Positions 46,886 to 55,679 of a DNA stretch of 64,000 nt are shown in pieces. A program made the position numbers and the translations under genes. Numbering within the stretch: the stretch's first letter is position 1; each line of letters opens with the position of its first letter. The stretch comes from Clostridium sp. ZS2-4 (GTDB lineage Bacteria; Bacillota; Clostridia; Clostridiales; Clostridiaceae). The notes under the pieces are model-generated. The model made no database searches, had not been told where the DNA came from, and saw only the letters and a program-made list of their open reading frames with translations. Location: the NCBI RefSeq assembly GCF_026719745.1, contig NZ_JAPPRQ010000015.1:124001-188000 (forward strand). Reading direction: 5' to 3'.

Positions 46886-48205
46886 TTATTTTCTAGACTC
46901 AGCCCAAGTCTTTTTAGCATTTTCAACTAGTTTATCCCAAGTTATATCTCCAGCGATATATTTTTGAATATCAGTACCTAGCTTATCCATTCCCCAGCCA
47001 GTTGGATATCCCATGAATACCCATGGCATTGTGTTACCTTCGTTAGAGTATCTTAATACTTCTTTAGCTAAAGGATCGCCTGGTTGTAAGTTGTCGCCTT
47101 CATATCCTTTGAATGCTGGTATGAATTTAAAGTCTTTTATAATCATTTCTTTACCTTTATCAGAAGTATATAACCAATTTAAGAAATCTTTAGCAGCTGT
47201 TTTAGTTGCAGCGTCTTTAGTGCTGTTAATAGCCCAATACATTGGTACTCCAACTGGAATTGCACCTTCTTTAATGCCATCTAAAGGCATTGGAAGTATT
47301 CCCATATTTCCAGCTAGTTCTTTATCTACACCTTCAACTGAACCATATGCCCAGTTACCTTGTTGAATTACAGCAACTTTTCCTAATGCAAATTTTTGTT
47401 CAACTTGAGTTGAATAGTCAACGACATTGATCGTTTTGTTTGATCCATCTGGTTTATAACCGTATTTAATTTGTAAATCTAAAAGTTTCTTTAGACCTGC
47501 ATTATGTTTAAAAGCAATTGTTTTAGCATTAAATGTGTCAACAACATTTTTAAATTCATTTGCAAATGCAACATTTGATAGATGTAAGCCTGTTACCCAA
47601 GTTTCTTTACCAGGTAATGCAAATACTGCTTCCAAACCTAGAACTTTTTTCTTTGAATCTAGTGTTTGAACTGCTTTTTCTAAATCAGCATATGTTTTTA
47701 TAGAATTAGGATCTATACCTGCTTTTTTGAATAAGTTTTTATTGTAGATGAATCCATAACCTTCTTGGTTAAATGGCATACCATATAATTTTCCATCAAG
47801 TTTAACTGCTTCCAATGTTCCATCGTAAGCTTTGGAAACCCATGGTTGGTCTGATAAATCTTCAAGTTTTTCCTTCCAGTCAAGTGTATCTTGAGTACCA
47901 CCTATATTGTATATTACTGGTTCTTGACCAGATGCAAATTTTGATTTTAATGCTGCACCATAATCATCTCCACCACCAACTGTTTGCAGGTTGATAGTAA
48001 CATTTTTATGTTCATTCATATATTCCTTTGTTGCTTTTTCTAGAGCGTCTTTAGCTTCAACTTTGAATTGAAAAATATCAACCGTTACTTTTTTTTCTCC
48101 TGAATCTTTTGCAGTATCATTGCCAGTTTTTCCACAACCGGCCATAATTCCGCCTGTTAATGCTAAAGCGCAAGCTAAAGCTAAAAGTTTTTTAATGTTT
48201 TTCAT
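46886..48205 (-). CDS. carbohydrate ABC transporter substrate-binding lipoprotein, MalE-like
   Basis: The 439-aa precursor has a lipoprotein signal peptide with lipobox IMAGC at about residue 23 and a two-lobed family 1 solute-binding fold (YNIGGTQDTLDW, MPFNQEGYGFIYNKNLFKKA, AVIQQGNWAYG). It would capture oligosaccharides at the cell surface and hand them to the MalF/MalG-like permeases encoded downstream. AGGGAGGAG precedes the start. A cre box lies about 45 bases upstream. Maltodextrin specificity is inferred from the starch enzymes in this window, not from binding residues. Confidence 0.9.
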   Translation of the reverse strand: MKNIKKLLALACALALTGGIMAGCGKTGNDTAKDSGEKKVTVDIFQFKVEAKDALEKATKEYMNEHKNVTINLQTVGGGDDYGAALKSKFASGQEPVIYNIGGTQDTLDWKEKLEDLSDQPWVSKAYDGTLEAVKLDGKLYGMPFNQEGYGFIYNKNLFKKAGIDPNSIKTYADLEKAVQTLDSKKKVLGLEAVFALPGKETWVTGLHLSNVAFANEFKNVVDTFNAKTIAFKHNAGLKKLLDLQIKYGYKPDGSNKTINVVDYSTQVEQKFALGKVAVIQQGNWAYGSVEGVDKELAGNMGILPMPLDGIKEGAIPVGVPMYWAINSTKDAATKTAAKDFLNWLYTSDKGKEMIIKDFKFIPAFKGYEGDNLQPGDPLAKEVLRYSNEGNTMPWVFMGYPTGWGMDKLGTDIQKYIAGDITWDKLVENAKKTWAESRK

Positions 48206-48246
48206 AAAATCTCCTCCCTATTTATTATACGTATTTAATAGTTAAC

Positions 48247-48263
48247 ATGGGAAAACGTTTGCA
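48247..48263. promoter_or_regulatory. cre box for the ABC importer operon
   Basis: TGGGAAAACGTTTGCA fits the cre consensus, upstream of the binding-protein gene. Confidence 0.75.
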
Positions 48264-48436
48264 CAAATTAATTGTAATACTATTAAGAAAATTTGTCAAT
48301 TACATTTTATTAATTTTGTAATAAAAATCCATATATTTTTTCATAAAATATACATAACAAGTAAAAATATTACTTTATGTAATTGAGAAGAATTATAAGT
48401 TATTCAAATAATTTCAAAAATACATACAAAATAATA

Positions 48437-48490
48437 GGGACAGTACTTAAAATCAGTTATATAAAAACAAATGATTTTAAATACTATCCC
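48437..48490. repeat. GGGACA-family palindrome (member 2)
   Basis: GGGACAGTACTTAAAATCA pairs with TGATTTTAAATACTATCCC across a 16-base centre with two G-U type mismatches. It shares its ends with the hairpins at 44973 and 51840. It lies behind the aminomutase gene. Confidence 0.75.
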
Positions 48491-48585
48491 TAATTGAACA
48501 TAAAATCAAAAACCTATATCATTAAATGAAGTTGTATCTTTAGAGCTATAATATCTTATATATTTAAGTTTTAAAGCTTTTTCTT

Positions 48586-49845
48586 TTAAGATAACATAGC
48601 TTTTAAATCTACTGAAGGATGATTTGGATAATCTACAACATTGCCTTCCCAAGTTCTGATTTTTACTGAATCTTTTCCTCTAGATATCAAATATTGAGGT
48701 AAAATAGGGGTTTTGCCTTTACCTTTTGGTGCATTAACTATATAAGTTGGAATAGCCATTCCAGAAGTATACCCTCTTAAATATTCCATAATTTCTATTC
48801 CATCATCTATTGAGGTGTTGAAATGGGTTGTACCAATTACATGTTTGGCATGAAAAATATAATAAGGTCTAACTCTACATTTTAATAATTCTTGATTTAA
48901 CAGTCTCATTACATATTTATCGTTATTTATTCCATTTAGCAGTACACATTGATTTCCAAGAGGGATACCTGCATTTGCAAGTTTTTCGCAAGCAGCTTTT
49001 GATTCTTCTGTTATCTCCAGTGGGTGATTAAAGTGAGTATTAATATAAAGTGGATGATATTTTTTGAGAATATTAACCAAATTATCAGTGATTCTTTGAG
49101 GCATTGTAACCAAGGTTCTTGTTCCAAGTCTTATTATTTCAACAGTAGGAATTGAACGCAGTTCAGAAAGCAGCCAATCAATCATGTTGTCAGATAAAGC
49201 AAATGAATCCCCGCCTGTAATTAATACATCTCTGATTTCTGGAGTGTTTCTTATATATTCTATGGATTCTTGGAGTGTTTCTTTGCTTTTATGACAATCA
49301 GAAGAACTTATATTCCTTCTTCTTTGACAATGTCTGCAGTACATGGCACATTCATTTGTAACATTTATTATAAGTCTATCTGGATATCTTCTTGTGATTG
49401 AACCAGCTGGGTTAGTAAATTCTTCTCCCATAGGGTCTGTATCGCCTTCAGCTACAAGTTCTAAACCAGTTGGTATTGATTGCAATTTTACTGCATTAAA
49501 TTTATCTTCATCTATTAAAGAAAGATAATAAGGTGATACTGCCCATCTGTATTTTTCACCTACTTTTTTTATGTTTTCGATTTCATTATCATCAAGGTCA
49601 ATTAGTTTTGCTAATGTATCTATATCAGTTATTCTATTTTTTAACTGCCACTTCCAATCATTCCAATTATCTTCTGTTGCATTAAAGTAAGATAATATTT
49701 TATCTTTTTTAGCAGCAATTTTCTTTTTTTGTTCGGTGCTAGTACCTTTCTTTAAAGTGTCTTTGATTTGAAGATAATCATCAATCCTAGATTTTAATTC
49801 CTCAGCTCTTTTTAATGAAATTTCTCTTTTGTCGATATTATTCAT
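48586..49845 (-). CDS. eam: radical-SAM glutamate 2,3-aminomutase
   Basis: The 419-aa protein is a KamA-family radical SAM enzyme with the cluster motif CAMYCRHC (Cys166, Cys170, Cys173) and PLP- and SAM-binding regions. Lysine 2,3-aminomutase uses two Asp residues to hold the substrate's side-chain amine. Here these places are Lys334 (FHAKHVIG) and Asn371 (TYIVNAPKG), the substitution pair described for glutamate 2,3-aminomutase of Clostridium. The product would be beta-glutamate, a compatible solute. No lysine fermentation genes are adjacent, which agrees with this call. CAAAAGGAGG precedes the start. Confidence 0.85.
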   Translation of the reverse strand: MNNIDKREISLKRAEELKSRIDDYLQIKDTLKKGTSTEQKKKIAAKKDKILSYFNATEDNWNDWKWQLKNRITDIDTLAKLIDLDDNEIENIKKVGEKYRWAVSPYYLSLIDEDKFNAVKLQSIPTGLELVAEGDTDPMGEEFTNPAGSITRRYPDRLIINVTNECAMYCRHCQRRRNISSSDCHKSKETLQESIEYIRNTPEIRDVLITGGDSFALSDNMIDWLLSELRSIPTVEIIRLGTRTLVTMPQRITDNLVNILKKYHPLYINTHFNHPLEITEESKAACEKLANAGIPLGNQCVLLNGINNDKYVMRLLNQELLKCRVRPYYIFHAKHVIGTTHFNTSIDDGIEIMEYLRGYTSGMAIPTYIVNAPKGKGKTPILPQYLISRGKDSVKIRTWEGNVVDYPNHPSVDLKAMLS

Positions 49846-50160
49846 ATATCCGCCTCCTTTTGAGTTTTATTGAAGTGTTTATAATTTTAACTTGTATACC
49901 TTAGAAAATGGTCTATAAGGAATGTATACAAAAATATTTGAAAAGTACTGAAATTTTTGTTCGAATTATTGAAAGGTTAAGAAGTAAACCTATAAAAGTT
50001 GGTTACCATTATGCGTCTTATTTATAAAGTGAAATAAATCCTGCAATATTTATTTTAATATATTATAAAGAAATATACAAGGAAAATTTGATACATTCGT
50101 TCTAAAAGGCATGTTTAGGGGAATATAAGGGATAAGAAAAAAGTTGTTTTAAATAAAATA

Positions 50161-50196
50161 TTCCAATATATGAAGGAATAGGTTCATATATTGGAA
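50161..50196. terminator. perfect 14-bp hairpin after the short L,D-transpeptidase gene
   Basis: TTCCAATATATGAA and its complement surround an 8-base loop. It may end the minus-strand transpeptidase transcript. A separate spaced dyad (TTGTATAC ... GTATACAA, about 49890-49932) lies nearer the aminomutase promoter and could be an operator. Confidence 0.5.
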
Positions 50197-50259
50197 ACTC
50201 AGAAAATATATAATGTTTTGCAAAGTAAAAATCTTTGTCTGATGTATGCAATTATTTGA

Positions 50260-50640
50260 TTAGACAATCTTCACTGATGTACCTATTGAAACCAGATTAT
50301 AGAGCTCAATAATATTAGAATTGTTTAAGCGAATACATCCATTCGATATAGCCTTACCGATAGAAGAGGGATTATTAGTTCCATGGATACCATAGCCAGA
50401 AATAGATAGTCCTAACCATCTTGCGCCAAAAGGACCACCAGGCTTGAATGCTTTGTTAACAATTTTAAAGTTTCCCTTTGGTGTAGGAGTAGAAGGTTTC
50501 CCAACTGCTGCAAGATAGGTTCTATATATTTTCCCATTTTTATATAAAGTGAGTGTACGAGCAGAAGTGTTGATTAAAATACTGTATTTACTTGCAGGAA
50601 AGCGAAGTAAATATGGATTAGTATAAGTGTATAAACACAT
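50260..50640 (-). CDS. short L,D-transpeptidase (YkuD domain only)
   Basis: The 126-aa product is essentially one YkuD catalytic domain: ILINTSARTLTLYKNGKIYR, GIHGTNNPSSIG and the active-site SNGCIRLNN with its Cys. There is no signal peptide or wall-binding domain, which is unusual for an enzyme that must act on peptidoglycan. It may be a spore- or mother-cell-type enzyme or be released otherwise. AAGGAGGTTAC precedes the start. It is downstream of a longer transpeptidase gene on the same strand, with a heptamer array between them. Confidence 0.85.
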   Translation of the reverse strand: MCLYTYTNPYLLRFPASKYSILINTSARTLTLYKNGKIYRTYLAAVGKPSTPTPKGNFKIVNKAFKPGGPFGARWLGLSISGYGIHGTNNPSSIGKAISNGCIRLNNSNIIELYNLVSIGTSVKIV

Positions 50641-50690
50641 AGTAACCTCCTTGTAGTTTACAGTTTAAAGACGACAGTTTACAATAAAAG

Positions 50691-50767
50691 GTGCTAGGTG
50701 CTAGGTGCTAGGTGCTAGGTGCTAGGTGCTAGGTGCTAGGTGCTAGGTGCTAGGTGCTAGGTGCTAG
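50691..50767. repeat. heptanucleotide tandem array GTGCTAG x11
   Basis: Eleven exact copies of GTGCTAG lie between two L,D-transpeptidase genes. The array starts one base after the stop codon of the upstream gene and ends about 50 bases before the next start. Its unit differs from the AATTAAG array at 27.9 kb but has the same length. Confidence 0.97.
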
Positions 50768-50768
50768 G

Positions 50769-51695
50769 TTAATTTATATAGATAGTTGTACCTTTTGGTA
50801 TATTGTTATATATATACTTAGCATTAGCAATAGAAAGTCTTATGCATCCATGAGAGAGTTTGGAGCCTAAAGTTCCATTTGCAATTGTTCCATTTCTATA
50901 TAATAAAACTGTATGGAATAGATAGTTTCCACTTATTTGAGTATAATATTTACACATAAGTTTAGGATTATCTTTAACTATAAAGCTGTTGCCTTTGTTT
51001 CCTACGTGAAAAGTTCCTTTTATTGTTGGAGTGGAAGGTTTGCCCACAGTACAGAGCATATTTTTTATCAACTTCCAATTACCATTAAAGCATTCAAATA
51101 TATAAACTTTGGGACTCTTAGTATTTACCCATATATAGTATTGAGTTGGGCTATTTGAGTCTCTATCATTTATAAACTTTTCAGGGTAATTTGATGAACT
51201 TGCAGTAGATTTATCAATGTTCTTTTGAGGAGTATACATAGTCTTCTTAGTAGGAGGTAAATCAAGCTTTGCCAGAGTTCTTTCTCCTGCAATGCCGTCA
51301 ATTGTTATGTTATTTCTTCGTTGAAAATCATAAACAGCATTTTCGGTTGCAATACCAAATATACCATCCACCATAAGATTATATCCAAACTTGTTCAATT
51401 TTTCTTGAATAGTTTTTACACTTTCGCCTTTTGATCCTATTTTAAAAATATTAGGTTCTTCATTTTCAACTTTAGATGGCTGCTTTTCTAATACTTTATT
51501 CTGGGGCTTTTTAGTGTTTTCTTGTTTTATCTCTGGAACAGTTTTGTTAATTATTTTTATGTTTTCTTTTGGATGTGTATTTTCATGATTTGTATTTTTG
51601 TTTAGCTTCTCTTGTGGAATTGGGTTGATTGTACAGGCTGCAAAGAAAAATATTACTATAAAAGATAAGGTTACAGATAATTTTTTAATTTTCAT
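50769..51695 (-). CDS. lipoprotein L,D-transpeptidase with peptidoglycan-binding domain
   Basis: The 308-aa precursor has a lipoprotein signal (FFAAC near residue 20) and a low-complexity Lys/Asn linker. A PG_binding_1 domain follows at about 90-150 (GSKGESVKTIQEKLNKFGYN, DGIFGIATENAV), then a C-terminal YkuD domain with the catalytic SHGCIRLS. It should make 3-3 crosslinks or attach proteins in the cell wall at the outer face of the membrane. Its stop codon directly abuts the GTGCTAG array. The shorter transpeptidase downstream is probably a duplication product or partner. Confidence 0.9.
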   Translation of the reverse strand: MKIKKLSVTLSFIVIFFFAACTINPIPQEKLNKNTNHENTHPKENIKIINKTVPEIKQENTKKPQNKVLEKQPSKVENEEPNIFKIGSKGESVKTIQEKLNKFGYNLMVDGIFGIATENAVYDFQRRNNITIDGIAGERTLAKLDLPPTKKTMYTPQKNIDKSTASSSNYPEKFINDRDSNSPTQYYIWVNTKSPKVYIFECFNGNWKLIKNMLCTVGKPSTPTIKGTFHVGNKGNSFIVKDNPKLMCKYYTQISGNYLFHTVLLYRNGTIANGTLGSKLSHGCIRLSIANAKYIYNNIPKGTTIYIN

Positions 51696-51839
51696 AATAC
51701 TCCCCCTGACTCATCTACAAGGCTATATGCAAATCATTTTAAGGGTGTTTTAATTGAATAATTCATTATCAATATATGAAAGGGGAGAAAATGTGTGAAG
51801 TTTATTAAGATATGATTTTATCTATTTACAAAAAAAGAA

Positions 51840-51878
51840 GGGACATTTTTTAAAAAATATCTTTTTAAAAAATGTTCC
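51840..51878. repeat. GGGACA-family palindrome (member 3)
   Basis: GGGACATTTTTTAAAAA pairs with TTTTTAAAAAATGTTCC. It lies after the CarA-N-like gene on the minus strand and upstream of the transpeptidase gene, where it can act as a terminator. Confidence 0.65.
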
Positions 51879-51905
51879 TAAACTACTATTTATTTTCGTT
51901 AGATT

Positions 51906-52229
51906 TTATTTCAAGCCTAATGTAACAAGGGTTTTTAAATCATAAACATGATATTCTATAGGTAAAGAATCAGTGACGATTTTGCCTAAAATTGTTTGGC
52001 CTTTTTTTACTTTTAGTTTTAAACTTTTAAAATCTACATCAGAGAGTGCTACATGACCTTCTATGTGATCTGAACTATTGACAATTAATTCTTGTTTACC
52101 AGTTGTTTCACATTGAAGTGTAATGGTACCTTCATCATTCAATAAGATTTCACCAAGTATATTTTTTTCTTCGCCCATAACTTTACCGTTGAATAGACTT
52201 CCATCTTGTAATAATAAATACCCCTTCAT
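51906..52229 (-). CDS. stand-alone protein resembling the N-terminal domain of carbamoyl-phosphate synthase small subunit
   Basis: From the ATG at 52229 (ACAGGAGG upstream) the product is 107 aa. It opens with MKGYLLLQDGSLFNGKVMGE, very like the first strand pair of CarA, but the later CarA landmarks and the whole amidotransferase domain are missing. Residues 65-107 (GHVALSDVDFKSLKLKVKKG) have a regular beta character. The strong ribosome binding site and intact frame suggest a real small protein and not a scrap. The function is unknown, and no pyrimidine genes are adjacent. Confidence 0.6.
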   Translation of the reverse strand: MKGYLLLQDGSLFNGKVMGEEKNILGEILLNDEGTITLQCETTGKQELIVNSSDHIEGHVALSDVDFKSLKLKVKKGQTILGKIVTDSLPIEYHVYDLKTLVTLGLK

Positions 52230-52375
52230 TTTATTACCTCCTGTTATTTTTGTCTCACTGGACAAATTTAATACTTGATAGTAAATAATTATACAAGAAC
52301 ATTAATATTTACTTTCTAAAAAAAATTATAACATATTTTACTCTTTTTTCAATAAAAAAGATAAAATTAGTAGAG

Positions 52376-52459
52376 AATCAAAAAGATGGAGTTTGTGATT
52401 TCCAAGCTGTTCAAAGAATAATAGGACGTGCTAATGCTGATACTTTGGGATATGTATAG
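52376..52459 (+). other. coding-like scrap
   Basis: A reading of about 30 codons (DGVCDFQAVQRIIGRANADT, LGYV, stop) has the flavour of a peptidoglycan-binding repeat or amidase tail but has no start. It is probably a gene remnant next to the decayed ABC exporter. Confidence 0.3.
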
Positions 52460-52601
52460 AATACATTCTGGTAGTTTTTATTTTATAAAAATATAGATTA
52501 GCTAAATGACAGTAGCTTATTGAAAATATGTAATTAATATTAAATTATGGTAAAATGAGAATGGTTAAATGGAAGATAAATATATAATATGGGGGGATTT
52601 T

Positions 52602-53226
52602 ATGCAATTCGAGGGCTACACTGGAGAAATTAAAATTTTAGGACAGAATATTTCAACAGGAGATGTGGAGTATAAAAGGAAAATAGGATATATTCCTGAA
52701 GTAGCAGAAATATATGATAATCTTACAGCTAAGGAATATTTAACTTTTATTGGAGAATTATATGGACTTCAGTATGATAAAGTTGATAGAAAGGCAAAAA
52801 AGCTTATGGAGCTGTTTGCTATAGAAGAAGCTTATGAATCAAGAATTTCGTCTTATTCTAAAGGAATGAAGCAAAAAAATTTTAATAATATCAAGCTTGC
52901 TGCACAATCCTGATATATTATTTTTAGATGAACCTTTGAGTGGATTAGATGCTAATAGTGTAATGGTATTTAAGGAAATATTATCAGAATTGGCATTGCA
53001 GGGGAAAACTATATTTTATTCTTCACATATTATGGATGTAGTAGAGAAAATTAGTCATAGAATTATTTTATTAAATGATGGACAAATAGCAGCTGATGGG
53101 AGTTTTCAAGAACTTAAGAATAAATGTAGTGAAGGGTCTTTGGAAGATATTTTCAATCAACTTACAGGATTCAATGAATACAAAAGTATAGCAGAAGATT
53201 TTGTATCCGCAGTTAAAGAGGTGTAG
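52602..53226 (+). pseudogene. decayed ABC exporter ATPase, Walker A deleted and frameshifted
   Basis: A strong GGGGGG ribosome binding site and ATG lead into MQFEG. The text then jumps to YTGEIKILGQN, so the region holding the Walker A motif (about 45 residues) has been lost. The Q-loop (GYIPEV) and signature (YSKGMKQK) follow. An extra A in a run of seven at 52873-52879 shifts the frame. With six A's the reading would continue KILIISSLLHNPDILFLDEP, with Walker B, D-loop and H-loop (SSHI) intact. Two independent lesions make this non-functional. Confidence 0.85.
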
Positions 53227-53230
53227 CAAT

Positions 53231-54123
53231 ATGAAGGAATTTAAAGTTTTAAAATTTCTAGATAAATTTAAAGTTTTATTTGAAAAATTTGGTGTAGATT
53301 ATGAAATAATGAGAAAGATTCTTCAAATGAAGTTAGTTATGGATGGAAGAAGAATTCCTACAATTATGAATAAGTCAAATAAAGAAAAAGAAGAGGAGAA
53401 TAGTTTTTTTAAGTCATTGGGTTTATACGCTCTTTTTGGATTAATTATAGTGGTTTTAATAATACCAAAAACCAATTTGATTTTTCAAATGAGCTGTGTT
53501 TTTGGTATATTGATGTTTATGATTATGACAACATTAATCTCAGATTTTTCATCTGTACTTTTAGATGTCAGAGATAAGAATATAATATTTTCAAAGCCCG
53601 TTAATAATAAGACTATAAATGCAGCAAAGTTTATTCATGTGTTTATTTATATGTTTTCTTTAACTATAATACTGGAGAATTCACGTAATACCTATTATAT
53701 AATTTTTTCGATACTTGCAGCAGCTGTACCTGTAATTTCAATACTGATTTACATTAAGCTTGTTCCTTCCTTTGAGAGAAATTTACAAAAATTAAATGTT
53801 AATAGTGGTAAAACAGATAAGAGAAAAAAGAAGCTATTTTACAAATTATCTAATGTATTTTGCTCAAACAAACAAGAACAAATATTTTTCAGATTTACTT
53901 ATTATATGATTAAAAATGAGAAGAGTTTAAGCTTAAAGTATATCCATCTTTAGGGATGGCATTTATATTTCCATTTTTGTTTATATTCATGGAGCGTGGA
54001 GAAGGAAAAGGATTTAGCGAATGGCTGAGTTATATGGCTGTTATGTTTATAGTTGATATTTTTTTATGGAAGAAGTCCTTTAATATATCATGGGAAAAGG
54101 TTGAGAAAAGTTACACAGTGTGA
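53231..54123 (+). pseudogene. decayed ABC exporter permease
   Basis: The reading starts at an ATG behind AGAGGTG and encodes several membrane helices of an ABC-2 type permease (SLGLYALFGLIIVVLIIP, CVFGILMFMIMTTLISDFSS, SKPVNNKTINAAKFIHVF). An internal piece seems missing near FSLTIILENSRN. A one-base deletion in a short A-run at 53935-53937 then shifts the frame. The other frame continues VYPSLGMAFIFPFLFIFMER to a stop at 54123. It is far shorter than normal family members of about 500 aa or more. It decayed together with the ATPase gene in front. Confidence 0.8.
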
Positions 54124-54205
54124 TAGTGTAAAAGGAAAAAGAACAAAGGGTTGGAAATTACAAAATTTTATAATTTTCTAGTAAATAAAAAAAAGGGGCG
54201 ATTTT

Positions 54206-55387
54206 ATGTTTTCTGAAAAAGTAGTAAACAATTTGAGTAGGTCTTCATGGATAAGGGCAATGTTTGAGGAAGGTGCAAGACTTGTTGAAAAATATGGGGC
54301 AGATAAGGTTTATGATTATAGTCTTGGCAATCCTTATGCAGAACCTCCAGCAGAGGTGGTTGAGTCATTAAAAAAGCATGTTTTAAGTGATGAAAAAGGA
54401 TTACATAGATATATGAATAATGCTGGTTTTACAGAAGTCCGTGAAAAAGTTGCAAAATCTTTAGAAAAGGAAAGTGGAGTTGAACTTTCCAGTGAAAATA
54501 TAATAATGACAGTTGGTGCTGCAGGAGGTTTGAATGTTGTTTTAAAAGCACTGCTTAATCATGGAGAAGAAGTTATTGTATTTGCACCTTATTTTGTGGA
54601 ATATAATTTTTATACAGACAACCATGGTGGAAAAATAGTAGTAGTTCCTTCTGATACTTCAACTTTTGAACCAGATTTGAATGCACTGGAAGAAAGCATT
54701 ACACCAAACACAAAAGCAATGATTATTAATACTCCTAATAATCCAACTGGAGTTGTGTATAGTGAAGAAAAGTTAAAACATATTGCAGAAGTTATTTCAA
54801 GAAAAGAAAAGGAATATGGTACAACAATATTTGTAATTTCAGATCAGCCTTATAGTGAAATAATTTACGATAACGTTAAGCTTCCAAGTATACTTTCTAC
54901 TTTTAATAACTCTATTATTGTAAATTCATTTAGTAAGTCACTAGGGCTTGCAGGAGAAAGAATAGGGTATATTGCAGCAAGCAGTAGAATTAATGATATA
55001 AATATATTTATGAATGCTTTAAGTTTTTGCAATCGTACTTTAGGATTTGTAAATGCGCCTGCATTATTTCAAAAAGTTGTTGGAGATGCAATTGATGCTA
55101 AAGTAGATATTGAAGAATATAAGATTAGAAGGGATTTTTTATATGAAAATCTTACAAGACTTGGATTTGAATGTGTAAAGCCGCAAGGAGCCTTTTATCT
55201 TTTCCCTAAAGCTCTTATTGATGATGATGTAGAATTTGCGAAGAGGGCAATAAAATACAATTTGCTTCTGGTACCTGGCAGTGGATTTGGATGTCCAGGA
55301 TATTTTAGAATGTCCTACTGTGTAGATTTTGATATGATTAAAAACTCTATTTCTGCTTTTGAAAATTTGGTTAAAGAATTTAAATAA
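54206..55387 (+). CDS. class I/II PLP-dependent aminotransferase (aspartate aminotransferase-like)
   Basis: The 393-aa protein is a fold type I aminotransferase. The PLP lysine is in VNSFSKSLGLAGERIGYIA. NTPNNPTGVVYSEE and the C-terminal Arg in FRMSYCVD (substrate carboxylate) are conserved. YSLGNPYAEPPAEV near the start is typical of a clostridial group annotated simply as pyridoxal phosphate-dependent aminotransferase. The amino acid specificity cannot be told. AAAAGGGGCG precedes the ATG. It stands between the dead ABC exporter and the adenine riboswitch. Confidence 0.92.
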   Translation: MFSEKVVNNLSRSSWIRAMFEEGARLVEKYGADKVYDYSLGNPYAEPPAEVVESLKKHVLSDEKGLHRYMNNAGFTEVREKVAKSLEKESGVELSSENIIMTVGAAGGLNVVLKALLNHGEEVIVFAPYFVEYNFYTDNHGGKIVVVPSDTSTFEPDLNALEESITPNTKAMIINTPNNPTGVVYSEEKLKHIAEVISRKEKEYGTTIFVISDQPYSEIIYDNVKLPSILSTFNNSIIVNSFSKSLGLAGERIGYIAASSRINDINIFMNALSFCNRTLGFVNAPALFQKVVGDAIDAKVDIEEYKIRRDFLYENLTRLGFECVKPQGAFYLFPKALIDDDVEFAKRAIKYNLLLVPGSGFGCPGYFRMSYCVDFDMIKNSISAFENLVKEFK

Positions 55388-55524
55388 ACAACTAAAATTA
55401 TAATGGAAACAAACATTCTAGTATATGTTTATTAATTACAATAATTTTATATTAAAAAAGACTACCGCACTTGACACGTAGAATAAGATTGATTAAAATA
55501 ATATAAAAAGTTATTTAAGATTAA

Positions 55525-55591
55525 CTTCGTATAACCCCAATAATATGGTTTGGGGGTGTCTACCAGGGACCAATAATTCCTGATTACGAAG
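55525..55591 (+). ncRNA. purine riboswitch aptamer, adenine type
   Basis: The sequence has the purine aptamer core: P1 arms CTTCGTA and TACGAAG, ATAACCCCAATAATATGG with loop 2, and TGTCTACC followed by P3. The base that reads the ligand (equivalent to position 74) is T at 55584, in GATTACG; guanine aptamers have C there. So it should bind adenine. It controls the adenosine deaminase gene 90 bases downstream, as in other known adenine switches. Confidence 0.93.
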
Positions 55592-55634
55592 AAAATACAT
55601 TTATGTGTATTTTCTTTGTAGTCAGGATTTTTTT
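55579..55634 (+). terminator. riboswitch-controlled terminator
   Basis: CCTGATTACGAAGAAAATAC pairs with GTATTTTCTTTGTAGTCAGG and is followed by ATTTTTTTA. Its left arm includes the 3' side of aptamer stem P1 (TACGAAG). Ligand-stabilised P1 therefore prevents the terminator, which makes this an adenine ON switch at the transcription level. Confidence 0.88.
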
Positions 55635-55679
55635 ATTTAAATAGAATATAAAATAGTGTGTAAAGAGGAGGTTATTATC

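Noticed and set aside
45074-48205. Calling the substrate of the ABC importer maltose with certainty
   Set aside because: The call rests only on the starch-related context and a cre box. Binding residues do not decide between oligosaccharides.
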